Assembly (NCBI GenBank): GCA_027627225.1
Contig: CM051027.1
Span: 87,280,451-87,344,450 of the forward strand
DNA: 64,000 bases
Reading direction: 5' to 3'
Origin: Congeria kusceri
Lineage: Eukaryota > Mollusca > Bivalvia > Myida > Dreissenidae
Shown: piece by piece, positions 1 to 11,173 of the stretch
Layout: every line of letters starts with the position of its first letter
Numbering within the stretch: position 1 is the first letter of the stretch
Notes under the pieces: model-generated
Database searches by the model: none
Told to the model about the DNA's origin: nothing
What the model saw: the letters and a program-made list of their open reading frames with translations, nothing else
Program-made: the position numbers and the translations under genes

Positions 1-406
1 TTTGAAATTCAACATTTTGTTTTGCAAATATTCAATGACAATAAATAGACTATGCTTAAAAACCTTAATCAGAAGCAGTGGACTTGTGAAAACCATGGAT
101 TTAGCAAATTGTTAGAAAATGTCAACAAATTTGTTCTGTTTTCCCCCTGCTCCTGTTTAGCAGCACCCTGTACCTTTTCAGATCCTAGATCTTTCCCTAA
201 TTGTCCATATAAAATGTATCTCAGTATTTTCAAGGTCCTTACAAGTAATGCTAGTAAATTGTTAGCATAACTTGTCTCGAGGACCAATTGACAAATTGTA
301 TTTGTGAAGTCAAATATTTACCATATAAAAATGTTTTATGATAATTATGTAATAATTGGTACTTAAATTGTATCATATGATTTAGGAAACACTTAGTCAG
401 AAAACC
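1..406. other. Sequence upstream of NSMCE3, no gene seen
   Basis: AT-rich DNA without a convincing coding exon. The short open frames on both strands overlap each other and lack family similarity. A possible splice acceptor (TTTAG at 381-385) lies just before the NSMCE3 start codon, so a 5' untranslated or short upstream exon may lie here or outside the window. Confidence 0.5.
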
Positions 407-3400
407 ATGGCTAGCCTAGAAGCAGGAGAAAGAGAGAGGCTCATAAATGATGTGGTGAAATATTTGCTGATTCTTGACCAAAAGAAGGTTCCTATTAAAA
501 AAGCAGGTGTGTTTTTTATTAAATCATTTAATTTAATACGGTAATATTCATGCAATGTTGAAGGTTGATGCCTTTTTATATGGTATTTATATCTGTATTT
601 CTGTATGGCCATATATTGAACATTGGTTTACGAGTTTTATTTATTGAAGAGATTAATAATGAATTGTTAAAAAAATTAATGTACAAACATTTCGGTGTAG
701 CAGTTAGTTGGCTTTAAAATGAATTGTTTTGTCAGCTATCAAGGATAAGTGTATTAGTTATTGTGATAGTTGTAAAAGTGTACAGTACAATTGTGTCAAA
801 TAAAATACGTATTTGAACATGGGGTTTACTTACTACGTGCTGATGTTTGAATTTCAGATATCAACAAACATGTGCTGAAGGAGAATAGCAAAGTTTTACC
901 ACTTGTCATCAAAGAAGCAGCCAAGCGTCTTCAACATGTAAACATTTTAAGTAAATTGTATTCGGAGAAAATGTTTTTTTTAGAGATAAGACATTTTTTT
1001 GAATTTTGTCATATTAATTTGAAAGTACAGCGTAATGACCATCTGACATAAAAATTAACGTAAAAGACCATGTATAACATGCACCATATTTTCAAAGCAA
1101 AAATTGAGGGGAAAAAGCCCAAAGCAATTTGCAGTTATGTTTTTTTCAATGTCCTTTGATTTTATATTCGAGTTTTTTTGTCCATTTTTGTTGTTGTTCT
1201 GTAGTGTTAGATTCATATGGAGATACTGGTTCCTGGTATTTTGTTTATCTGATCTGATTTTAAATCATTCTGATACACTCTCAAAACATTTACAAGTGTA
1301 GCAAATACTGTCTCACATAATGGTCAGTTTTAGGCTCAGATAGAGATGCTGATTCTTGGTATTCTGCAGGTCATTTACACATGTCAAAACATTTGCACAT
1401 GTACATGTATAGGTACGTATTGAACTGTTACAGTTGTTCGGGATCAGCCTAGTTGAGCTTGAAGACAAACACAAGGGCAGTTTCATCCTTGTCAATGACT
1501 TAGAGCTGGATGAGGAAAGCTACCATCTCACTTGGTGATCAGCATTTTTGTGTAATTATAGAGTGTTCCAGCTAGAGTGGAAATCATGCCAAAATATTCT
1601 TTTTCAAACATCTTACCGTATTTGTCAAAGTTACTTTAATTATATCTAATCAGTACTGGAATGTGTTTGCATGGTTCTCAGAATAGTATCTATGTATATA
1701 TGACCAGTACTGATCATATGGTGGCAGCAAACAAAGAGTAACTGTTACTAATCTTACAGTTAAGACGTTTGTGTAATCTCCTTATGTTAACAGACTGTTT
1801 TGAAAAGCTTTTTTGACTCCTACAAACAGTAAGTTAGCTGATTTCCTTGAAAATGGTATTCCTTTATTTCCTCCAAGTAGTAATATACCTTTCAATATTT
1901 CCCCCCCGTGGGGGGGGGAGTGGCGGGCAAATAGGGCACTTAAGACTGAAAGCAATTCCCGACAGTCAGGGATTTGACACTCCAAATTATTTCAGGTTAG
2001 GGAAATAGACTGGTCAGATTTTAGATTCGGGTAATATTGGGCACCCTTTGATACACCAATCATCTCTCACTGTGGGGATCTAGACAAATATGCTTGGCTC
2101 TAGGTTGGGGTATAAGACCCCAAAAAATAAAATAAGTCAATTTCCCCTGGGTCAGCCCACCCCTCCCCCCTGGGGGAAAAGATTGATAGATGCATAACTG
2201 TGTACTGTTGTTATGTTCCAGGAGTGAGGAGGAGGAATGCAAGCAGGGTTTGCTGATTGTTGTGCTGAGCATCATTTTCATGTCCGGAAATGTCATCACT
2301 GACAGTGAGTGAATACTTCTTGCACCTGAAGAATTTATCTGTATTGGATCGTGTAAAAGTGTCAAACTCAAACAATGTTTATATCTGTAGAACAAACTTG
2401 TTGAGATCTTTGACCACTGTTTATATTTATAGTTTATATTGTTATCCGCACTGTACAAAACTCACTTTGTCCGTTACAAGTAACAGTAACTCAGAATGTA
2501 CCACTGTACAACTAGTGATGACTCAGTTTAATTGTCATTTGGTTTTGTGAAATATTTCTTTAAAATCACAGTCACTTCATTGTCTGTGAAATTCTTCTTT
2601 TTCTTCAACTTCTAGACATCTGACATAGAAAAGTGTAAATTTCATTATAACTAAACAATTTCAAAATTATTCATAATACATGTGCTACCAGTAAGCATGT
2701 AAATTTGAAATGTTTTAATTCGACCATTTATTGCAGGTAAGCTTTGGAATGCCTTGAAGAAATTTGGGGTGGATCAGGAGTGAGTATGTTTTGGGGTTTT
2801 GAATGGTGTATGTTTATGAGGTCACAATGGACATTCAAAATAAATTTAAAAAAATAAATAATTTGTTAATGCTTTGTAACTATATATAGTGTACATAGTC
2901 TTTTATTTGGTTCTGAACAATGTCCTTGTTATTGAAGATTAAATTTATGAATATGTGAAATTATGGTCTACATGATACAAACCATAATTAAATGCTGAAT
3001 GACTTTATTTGATAATTCAAAAGAATGTATTGTTTTAGACTGTACATATTATATATGACAATATTGATACAGTTATGATGATGTTACTTGGCTCTAGTCT
3101 CCGTCATGAAGTTGATCACAAACCTTGAATTAAATACTGTACAACTTTATAAATTATTGATCATTTATTGAAAAGTATTGTTCCCATTCCAGAATATGCC
3201 GATACTGATAATATTCTGTGTCTTGCTTGCAGTCTCCCTCACGAAGTGTTTGGCAACGTAAAGAAGCTGATTACCCAGGAGTGGGCGCGGCAATGCTACC
3301 TGGAGTTGACACCCCAGCCCAACACAGACCCACCCCTTGTGGAGGTACGCTGGGGTCAGAGGGCACACCAGGAGACAACCAAGAGGAAGATCTTGGCATT

Positions 3401-5676
3401 TGTCAGCAAGGTATGGTACTGTGCATGACATAGGAGTGTATGATAGAAAGACTTTGCAAATTTGAATTATTTATATTATTTTTAAGTTTTATTATTATCG
3501 CTAACGGGAGGTAATTTGGGTTCCTTTATACAATGATTGGGATACTATGGTAATACTTTTGGAATAGTGTCATGTTAAATCAATAATAATCAAAATGGTC
3601 CCTTTGTTAATTTTGGGAATTAAGGTGAATGTTTGTGATGTTTTAATGAATTGTCCAACCTATTCTACTCACCTGTTTTTCAGCGTCGTCGTCCGCATAA
3701 TGCTCTGGTTAGGGTTTGCGTGCAACAAGTTAATATCTATATTTACTACAGACATTCAGTTAAAACTTCACAAATGTTTTCAGGGTCATTATATAAGGTC
3801 ACTTACCAAGGCTCATAGCTGTAACCAGCATTTTAAAAGAATTATGCCCCTTTCTATACGACAGTTTGAATGAATGGGTCGTATTATGGGAACGCCCAAG
3901 CGGGCGGGCAGCGGGAGAACTTGGAAGGAGCATAATTTGTCAAGCATGAATGGATTTTCAAATAACTGGGCGGAAGCGATTAGCATGATGATACGGAGTG
4001 TCGCGCGCAAGAACCAGGTTCAAGGTTACAGTTCACGGTCAAAGGTCAAATATAGGAAATCAATCCATAACACTTTGTCCGAAAAATAACTTTGTCCAGC
4101 ATGAATGGATTTTCAGATAACTTGGCAGAAGTGATAAGCATGATGAGACAGAGTGTAGCGTGCAAGAACCAGGTCCCTAGGTCCAAGGTCAAAATTCAAG
4201 GTCAAAGGTCAAATATAAGAAATCAATCCTTACCACTTTGTCCGAAGCATATCTTTTACCAATGTGGATGGATTTTCAAATCACTTGGCAGAAGTGAAAA
4301 GCATAATGAGACGGAGTGTCGCGCTCAAGAACCAGGTCCCTAGGTCCAAGGTCAAGGTCACAATTCAAGGTGAAATGTCAAATATAGGATATCAATCCTT
4401 AACACTGTCCGGAGCATATCTTTGTCAAGCATGAATGGATTTTAAAACAACTTGACAGAAGTGATAAGCATGGTGAGACAGAATGTCGTGTGCTAGAACC
4501 AGGTCCATTGGTCCAAGGTCAAGGTCACAACTTCAGGTCAAAGGTCAAATATAAGTAATCAATCCTTACCACTTTGTCCAGAGCATATCTTTGTCCAGCA
4601 TGGATGGATTTTCAAATAACTTGGCAGAAGTGATAAGCATTGCGAGACTGAATGTCGCGCGCAAGAACCATAGCCCTAAGTCTAAGGCCAAGGTCACAAT
4701 TCAAGGTCAAAGGTCAAATATAAGAAATCAATCCTTACCACTTAGTCCGGAGCATATCTTTGTCCAGCATGAATGGATTTTCAAATAACTTAGCAGTAGT
4801 GATAAGCATGATGAAACAGAGTGTTGGACACAATAAACAGGTCCCTAGGCTCAAGGTCAGGGTCACAATATAAGGTCAAATATAAGAAATAAATACTTAA
4901 CACTTTGTCCGGAGCATATCTTTGTCCAGCATGGATGGATTTTCTCTCTTAATTTGTTGAATCTTTACCCCTAAAAATGCTCGTTTGATGGGCATATCTT
5001 TGTGACAATGGCACGCTTGTTGTACTCAGGTTAAAGTTTGCGTGCAAGTACATATATCTTTAACAATTACAGATATTCAATTGGAACTTAGCACATGTCT
5101 TTGGGGTCATTATGTAAGGTCACTGACCAAGACCCATAACTCCGACCTACAATTTACCAGAATTATGCCCCTTTTTGTACTTAAAAATTCAGGTTATGGT
5201 TTGTGTGCAACAAGTTCATATCTATATATCTACTTCAGATATTCATATAAAACTAAACACATGTCCTCAGGGTCATTGTATAAGTTCACTGGGCAAGGCC
5301 TGTAACTGTGACCTGCATTTTAGCAGAATTATGCCCCTTTTCGTACAGTAGAAATATTTAGGTTAAAGATTGTGTGCAAGTACATATCTCTGTGACTACT
5401 ACAGATATTCAATAAATGGAAAATTCACACGTCTTTGGGGTCATTATGTAAGGTCACTGACCAAGGTCCATAACTTTGAAAAAGAGGTTTGAATAGTCAA
5501 GCGCGCTGTCCTAAGGACCTCATGGTGATATTAATTTTTCAAATCCTTATATAGGGTATTTGTTTGCACAGGTGCATGGCATAGATGAGATATCACATTG
5601 GAGTAGTCAGTATGAGGATATCCTGAAATCTGAGAGGGCACAGGGAGATGAACCTTCCACCTCCTCACAGAGATAG
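407..5676 (+). CDS. NSMCE3: NSMCE3, MAGE-domain subunit of the SMC5/6 complex
   Basis: Seven exons: 407-506, 858-937, 1434-1534, 2222-2304, 2737-2779, 3233-3410, 5572-5676. All junctions are GT-AG and phases match, giving 690 nt and 229 aa. The product is the Nse3/MAGE-G1 kleisin-associated subunit of SMC5/6, a nuclear complex for recombination repair and chromosome maintenance; with NSMCE1 it supports ubiquitin ligase activity. The MAGE domain (two winged helices) fills nearly the whole protein. Recognisable motifs are LLILDQKKVPIKKADINKHV in exons 1-2, FGISLVELEDKHKGSFILVN in exon 3, LLIVVLSIIFMSGNVI in exon 4, FGNVKKLITQEWARQCYLE and VRWGQRAHQETTKRKIL in exon 6, and WSSQYEDIL near the C-terminus. 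Human NSMCE3 has a long disordered N-terminus that is absent here. The ATG at 407 is in frame with the domain, but an extra upstream exon is possible because a weak AG acceptor precedes it. Intron 6 (2.2 kb) is mostly tandem repeats. Confidence 0.93.
1897..2185. repeat. Repeat with CCCCC/GGGGG termini, NSMCE3 intron 3
   Basis: This stretch starts and ends with C-run/G-run palindromes (TTCCCCCCCGTGGGGGGG and CCCCCCTGGGGGAA). It shares internal words such as ACTGAAAGCAATTC with 9960-10240 in the opposite orientation. It is most likely a dispersed non-autonomous element; family unknown. Confidence 0.5.
3668..5527. repeat. Element with two interleaved tandem arrays, NSMCE3 intron 6
   Basis: A ~165 bp unit (GTTTGCGTGCAA ... 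AGAATTATGCCCCTTTT) occurs at about 3713, 5035, 5199 and 5365. Between the first and second copies sits a different array of about six units of 156-169 bp (landmark CTTGGCAGAAGTGATAAGCA near 3965, 4121, 4284, 4451, 4620 and 4789) rich in AAGGTCAAAGGTCA. The right end carries GAATAGTCAAGCGCGCTGTCC, the reverse complement of the terminus of the element at 17521-18559. Bivalve pearl/Helitron-like elements are known to carry cores of ~160 bp tandem repeats; membership of that class is my inference. Confidence 0.7.
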
Positions 5677-5908
5677 TAGACTGTAGCCTTCAAGGAATGT
5701 GCTCAAGACAGGACACTGATGATTGTGTCGAAAGCAGGGCAACACTGCATTAATAAGAATTGTTCTTGCACTTGCAGTCATGAACAACAAATTTGAACAG
5801 CTGAAAGAAAAATGAGATAATTTATTTCACTGAGAAATATTAACGCTTAAGCTGTTTTTACAAACTTAACAAAAACATTTGTATGCTTTAATACTGCTCC
5901 TTTTACTA

Positions 5909-6733
5909 TTATGCCCCCCATCGACCATGGCAGGTTATATTGGTTTCCTTATGTCGGTCAGTCTGTCGGTCTGTCCGTCTGTCTGTCTGTTGGTAGTAGA
6001 CCACTGTCGTTTCCGCTGTCTTAGTCCAATAGTTCCGATCTTCATGAAAATGTTTATCAGCATAATATCTCGGCCAAGTTTGATAATGAGCCAGATTGCA
6101 AGAGTTATGGCCTTGAACTATCTAAAATTGGCCTTTTTAGCCGTTTCCGCTCTCTTAAGTCCAACGGTTTTCATCCGATCTTCACCAAACTTGCGGAAAA
6201 TGTTTTTGGGCATAATGTCTCGGCCAAGATTGATAATCTTCCAAATCACACCAGGAATTGTAGAGTTGTGGCCCTTAAATTATCTAAAATTGGCTGTTTG
6301 TGCGGGTTCCGCTCTCTTTAAGTCCAACAGTTTTCATCCAATCTTCACCAAACTTAATTAACATCTTTGTGGGAATTATATCTTTGTCACGGTTGATAAT
6401 CAATTAAATCGCCTTATGAACTGTGGAGTTATGGCCCTTCAATTATCTAGCCTTTTTAGCTGTTTTTGCTATCTACATCCAACAGTTTTTTATAAGATCT
6501 TCACCAAACTTAATAAAAAAGTTTGAGGTTATAATATTTTAAGCAAGTTTGATGGTCAACCAAAACACCCCAGGAACTGCAGAGTTATGGACCTTCATTT
6601 ATCGAAAATTTGCCTTTTCAGCAGTTTTCTCTCCCTATTTAAAACAGTTTTCATCCGATCATCACCAAACTTGGTATTTTAAAGATTGCTTTTAACCTAG
6701 AGGGTGCATAACTGTTTTACAAACAGCTCTTGT
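5909..6733 (-). mobile_element. Non-autonomous element, AACAAGAG-hairpin type, internal repeats
   Basis: Read on the minus strand the element starts AACAAGAG, followed by a CTGT...ACAG hairpin and TTATGCACCC. It ends with a GGGGGGCAT motif at 5911-5920. Inside are diverged units of ~150-180 bp sharing TCTTCACCAAACTT and AATTATCTAAAATTGGC. Its terminus nearly matches that of the element at 22863-23738. No coding capacity was seen. Confidence 0.6.
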
Positions 6734-6829
6734 TTACTTTCAATTTTTTTATGTCTCATTCCATATTATTGAGTACAAACTATGGAGTATAAGTTTGTTT
6801 TAAACAAGGCTACTACTAATTAAAAATTG

Positions 6830-8095
6830 TGCACTACCGTCAAATCGCCATTTATCTGTAGATGTACAAAGTTTCATATTCAAATCCCATTTGTCACTGC
6901 AGTATTAAGTTGTTGTTTTTTCTATTTTAGTAACATTGACCAGACATTGGAGTTACTTTTTGAGTTATTGCATTAGTAACTGACAGAGGGCAATCATATA
7001 GTCCATTCTGTGTACCAAGTTTCATGATCATATGTTATGTTCTTTTCGATTTATTACAGTATTAAGTTTATTTCTATTTTAAGTAACAGTTACGTGACCT
7101 TTGACCTCTGGTGAAAAATAAAGGGTCATGTACAATCATCACCTTGCTCTTTCTATGTATACAAAGTTTCATCAGTCTTCAGTACTTGTTGAGTTATCGC
7201 AGGATCCAGGTTTTGGGGACGGGACAGACAGACGGAGTGAGTCCGACGGACGAACAGACAGACAGAGGGCAAACCCATAGTCCAATCTGTGTACATAGTT
7301 TCATGAAGTTTCATGATAATATCTTATACACTTTTCAAAATATTACGGTATTAAGTTTATTTCTATTTTTAGTAACAGTCACATGACCTTTGACCTCTGG
7401 TGAAAAATAAAAGGTCGTGCATAATTCTCATTTTGCTGATGCTACGTATACAAAGTTTCATCAAAGTGTCTTCAGTACTTTCCGAGTTATCACAGGATCC
7501 ACGTTTTGGGGACGGACGGACAGACAGACATACGGACGAACAGACAGAACGACACCCAGACAGATGGCAAACCTATAGTTCAATCTCTGTACCAAGTTTC
7601 GTGGTCATATCTTATGTCCATTTCAAATTATTACAGTATTTAGTTTATTTGTATTTTTAGTAACAGTCACGTGACCATTGACATCTGGTGAAAAAAAAAG
7701 GTCGTGCATAATCCTCACATTGCCACAGGTTTTGTGGACGGACAGACAGACGGACGGACAAATAGAGAGACACACAGACGGATGGCAAACCTATAGTTCA
7801 ATCTTTGTACCAAGTTTCATGGTCATATCTTATGTACTTTTCGAATTGTAACAGTATCTAGTTTATTTCTATTTTCAGTAACAATCACGTGACCTTTGAC
7901 CTCTGGTGAAAACTAAAAGGTCCTGCATAATCCTCACATTGCCGTTTATATGTATACCAAGTTTCATCGAAGTATCTTCAGCACTTTTTGAGTTTCGCAG
8001 GAACAAAATTTTGCGGACGGACGGCGTGACAGACGGACGGAGGGCAAACCTATAGTCCCCTCCGGTGAAACGCGGGTAGGGGACTAATAACATCA
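6830..8095 (-). repeat. Tandem-repeat element, ~289 bp units, GTCCCC hairpin end
   Basis: The landmark GTAACAGTCACGTGACC recurs near 7083, 7372, 7660 and 7878 (spacing 289, 288 and 218), so there are three to four units. Each carries a polypurine GACGGACAGACAGAC tract. The right end, read on the minus strand, is TTAGTCCCC then a hairpin closing with GGGGACTATAGG. Short open frames here are products of the repeat. Confidence 0.6.
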
Positions 8096-8439
8096 AATAA
8101 TACAAACTGAGTACGTTGGTTCATGGTGATGAAATGAATAATCCCAACAGGCACAAGTTGCCCCTACGATATTGAAACATGTTACACTGTAACACATGTG
8201 CATAATGTGTTAAGAAATTCTAGTTCTTTAATTGTTTTTTCTCTACTACTTCGCCAGTAATAAATTGTTGAAAAAAAAGAATGTTTGTTTTTGTAACAGC
8301 TGTGTCATCGATCCATGGTTTTGTGTGCGAGAAAAAATGGAAATAGCACACCAGAGTGATGTTGGGTTATTAACAGTCATCCATTAGGGCCGTTGCATTT
8401 TGTTTAAAGAAATCCGAACCATGATGAAATGATAACTAC

Positions 8440-8940
8440 GACACGAAGGTAAGATGACGATTGTGATATCACAATGTCACGATGATGATAGCGCGATGTA
8501 ACATGGTAGTTTCATGCCATCACCATCGTATCATCGCACCATCAACATTGTGCCACCGTACCATCGCACGATCTTCACTGCACCATTGTCATCGTACTAT
8601 TGTATCATCATACCATCGCCATCCTACCATGGTGTCATTGTAATTGTACCATCGCACGATCTTCACTGCACCATTGTCATCGTGCCATCGTCGTCATACC
8701 ACCGCCATCCTACCATGGTGTCATTGTAATTGTACCATCGCATGATCTTCATTGTCATCGTGCCATCGTCGTCATACCATCTTGCCATTGTATCATCATA
8801 CCATAATGCCATTGTATCATCATACCATCGCCATCCTACCATGGTGTCATTGTTATTTTACCATCGCATCATTGTCATCGTACCATCACATCATCGCGTC
8901 ATCACCATCATACCATCGCCTCACCTTTATCATACTGTCC
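8440..8940 (+). repeat. CATCG/ACCATCG-rich low-complexity minisatellite
   Basis: The strand is dominated by degenerate CATCG and ACCAT words with longer internal duplications: CCATCCTACCATGGTGTCAT recurs at about 8620, 8707 and 8830. The first ~70 bases are in the opposite sense (GATGATGATAG). The open frames rich in His, Pro and Ser across it are composition artefacts. Confidence 0.75.
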
Positions 8941-9000
8941 TGATATGCACTTAAAGGATGTTAAATATGGCATTGGCTTGAATAAATATCTGTAACATTT

Positions 9001-9145
9001 AGATTTTTTGCTCGCTGACTCATTCACTGACTCTCTGATTCACTAACTCGTATATTCACTCACAGGCTCCTTCACTGACTTAACATCTCACTGACTCACT
9101 CATTTACGTACTCATTCACTCACTTTTTCATTGACTGACTGACAT
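9001..9145 (+). repeat. Degenerate CACTGACT microsatellite
   Basis: Repeated CACTGACTCA/CTCACTGACT words with substitutions make an imperfect tetra/octanucleotide tract between the two CAT-rich blocks. Confidence 0.6.
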
Positions 9146-9169
9146 ACTATGTAGTGTAAACGCATGTGT

Positions 9170-9430
9170 AAGCAGAATGCGATGGCATGATGACCTTAAC
9201 AATGGTATGATGCGATGGGACGTTTACTATAGTGCAATGGTACAATATGAATGATGGTACGATGAGGCAAAAGTAGGACGGTGAAATTGCAACGGTGGAA
9301 GCGCGCTGTATCATCATCGCGTCATCATGCCATCGTGTCATCACCTTTGTGCCATTGCGCTATCACCATTGCACCATGGCCATCTTACCGTCGTGTTATC
9401 GTAATTGCACCACTACACCATAATGCCATT
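9170..9430. repeat. Strand-switching CAT/ATG low-complexity block
   Basis: The left part (about 9170-9290) is rich in GATGGTACGATG words, that is CATCG on the minus strand. At about 9305 it switches to CATCATCGCGTCATC on the plus strand. This mirrors the block at 8440-8940. Confidence 0.6.
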
Positions 9431-9959
9431 CAGGTTTGGATTTCTTTTCAAAATTGCGATGGCCCTGGAACACCGTAGTTAGACCATAGTCACTGATTTC
9501 ACACTCATACTAGCAAACAGCTGGTGAAACCAAGCTGGCTTGTTGTTGGCAGCCACATTATTTAAAGAGGTCGTTTTATATTTCCCAATGCCTGTTTCCT
9601 CATTACGACGCATTTGAATGATTTATTTAACTTGACAAGTGGAGACAAATGTATTGCACTAGCAGCCAAGATATATTGGTGGTGTTTAACCCTATCCTAT
9701 TTTCACAACAAAGTTTTATTTTTATAAATATTTCCTGATTGGTGTCTAAAGTAAACAGAAACATATAACAATTTGACTATTATCAGTAAACACTTTTAAA
9801 GGTAAGATCTATTAAAGTAATCATATATTTTTCTACCACATCTAGGTATTCGTTCTAGGTAGCTAGGTTATTGCTCTAGGAATACTTTAAAAATGCAATA
9901 TGTTTCGGACGTGTACAGTTTAGATTATACAGAAGAGTATATATGCACCTATCAATATT

Positions 9960-10240
9960 TTCCGCCAAGGCGAGCAATCCCAGGGGAATTTTACTAATTG
10001 TATATTTGGGGATATAATTCCCCACCCTAGAAACAGACATTTTTGTCTAAGTATCCTCAATGGGGGATGCTTAATTGGTGTATCAAATGGGGGGGGGGCC
10101 AATATTACGGGTATCTTAAATCCGAACAAAATCTATATCCCAGGACCCGGAATCATTAGACATGTCAATTTCCCGGCTGTCGTGAATTGCTTTCAGTTTG
10201 AAGTCCCATATATGCCCACCGCTTCCCCCTGGGGGAAAAT
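9960..10240. repeat. Inverted copy of the 1897-2185 repeat family
   Basis: It contains GAATTGCTTTCAGTTTGAAG and CTTCCCCCTGGGGGAA, which in reverse complement match the element in NSMCE3 intron 3. A G-run lies near 10090. No coding capacity. Confidence 0.5.
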
Positions 10241-11173
10241 ATCGATTGGTGCAATATATCATTCAGTGTTAACAACTGGCATTCATACTCTTTAATTATA
10301 CGGCAAGCAATAATGGAAAGTTATATATGCATGTGAAGACACATTTCAGTAAAAAACATTGAAAATTATCTAAATTTGGACGAATATGGATTTCACGGAA
10401 AACAATCGTCACTAAAAACTTTTGGGTCCAGGGGCTTTTGCTAGGTAGGGTGGGGTTGCCCGAAACATGGAAATTTTTGTTTATGGTCTAACTGCCAAAG
10501 ACCCATTTCTGTGATGGAAATCGTTCCCTGTATGTCTATAGAGTAGCGACAGGATTTTGATCGCTAATTTTAACCATCGCAGGAGTATAAATCCTGAGAA
10601 AATTGCAATAAAGGAGAAATTATTTCACAATAATGTCCAGTATATTTTAGTTTAATTCCATTCGACTGTTAATGCTTTTACCCTTTTAATCTATGCACTT
10701 TTACACACATATCTAGCTTTGTTCGCTATACATGTACTTCCAATCGACTGAGATACTGATTTTGATTGGTCGATATTCAAACTCCTTATACAGTATATTG
10801 AGGAAAGCTGACAACTCCATGTAAACAATATTGAATATTAAAGCATAAAAAGTCTGTTTTCAGTCAGTTATATGGGTTGTTAACGAACAAAAAATGGTCG
10901 GTTATTGTAAAAAAAGATGTATTATTCAGTATAGAATCGCGCCAATAACGATGGGCTTGGTGTTTTGCTTATGCTTGAACCGGTCCTCCTTGTTACTATT
11001 GCAAGCTAAAGTAAAAGTATAACAATATCATGACATGTATTCTATTTACTACATACGTGATGTACGCTGAAATCCATGTCAGTGATGTCATAACTCATCA
11101 TACAAATTTGTGAAAAAAGTACAGACTTAAAAGATAACAATAAACAAGCTGCTATTTTTTCCAGAATAGAAAC

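Larger units (their letters stand above)
5677..11173. other. Intergenic region rich in repeats, no gene seen
   Basis: No exon could be supported between NSMCE3 and the kelch gene. The interval holds the NSMCE3 3' untranslated region, two repeat-bearing elements (5909-6733 and about 6830-8095), low-complexity CAT-rich DNA (about 8440-9430), a G-run repeat (9960-10240), and about 900 bases before 11174 with no visible feature. Open frames here are short or driven by simple repeats. Confidence 0.6.

Noticed and set aside
5879..6361. 160-codon open frame with hydrophobic N-terminus
   Set aside because: It runs through a tandem-repeat-bearing element; similar residues recur with each repeat unit.
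8514..8954. Overlapping open frames rich in His, Ser, Tyr and Pro
   Set aside because: They come from CATCG/ACCAT low-complexity DNA and run in several frames at once.
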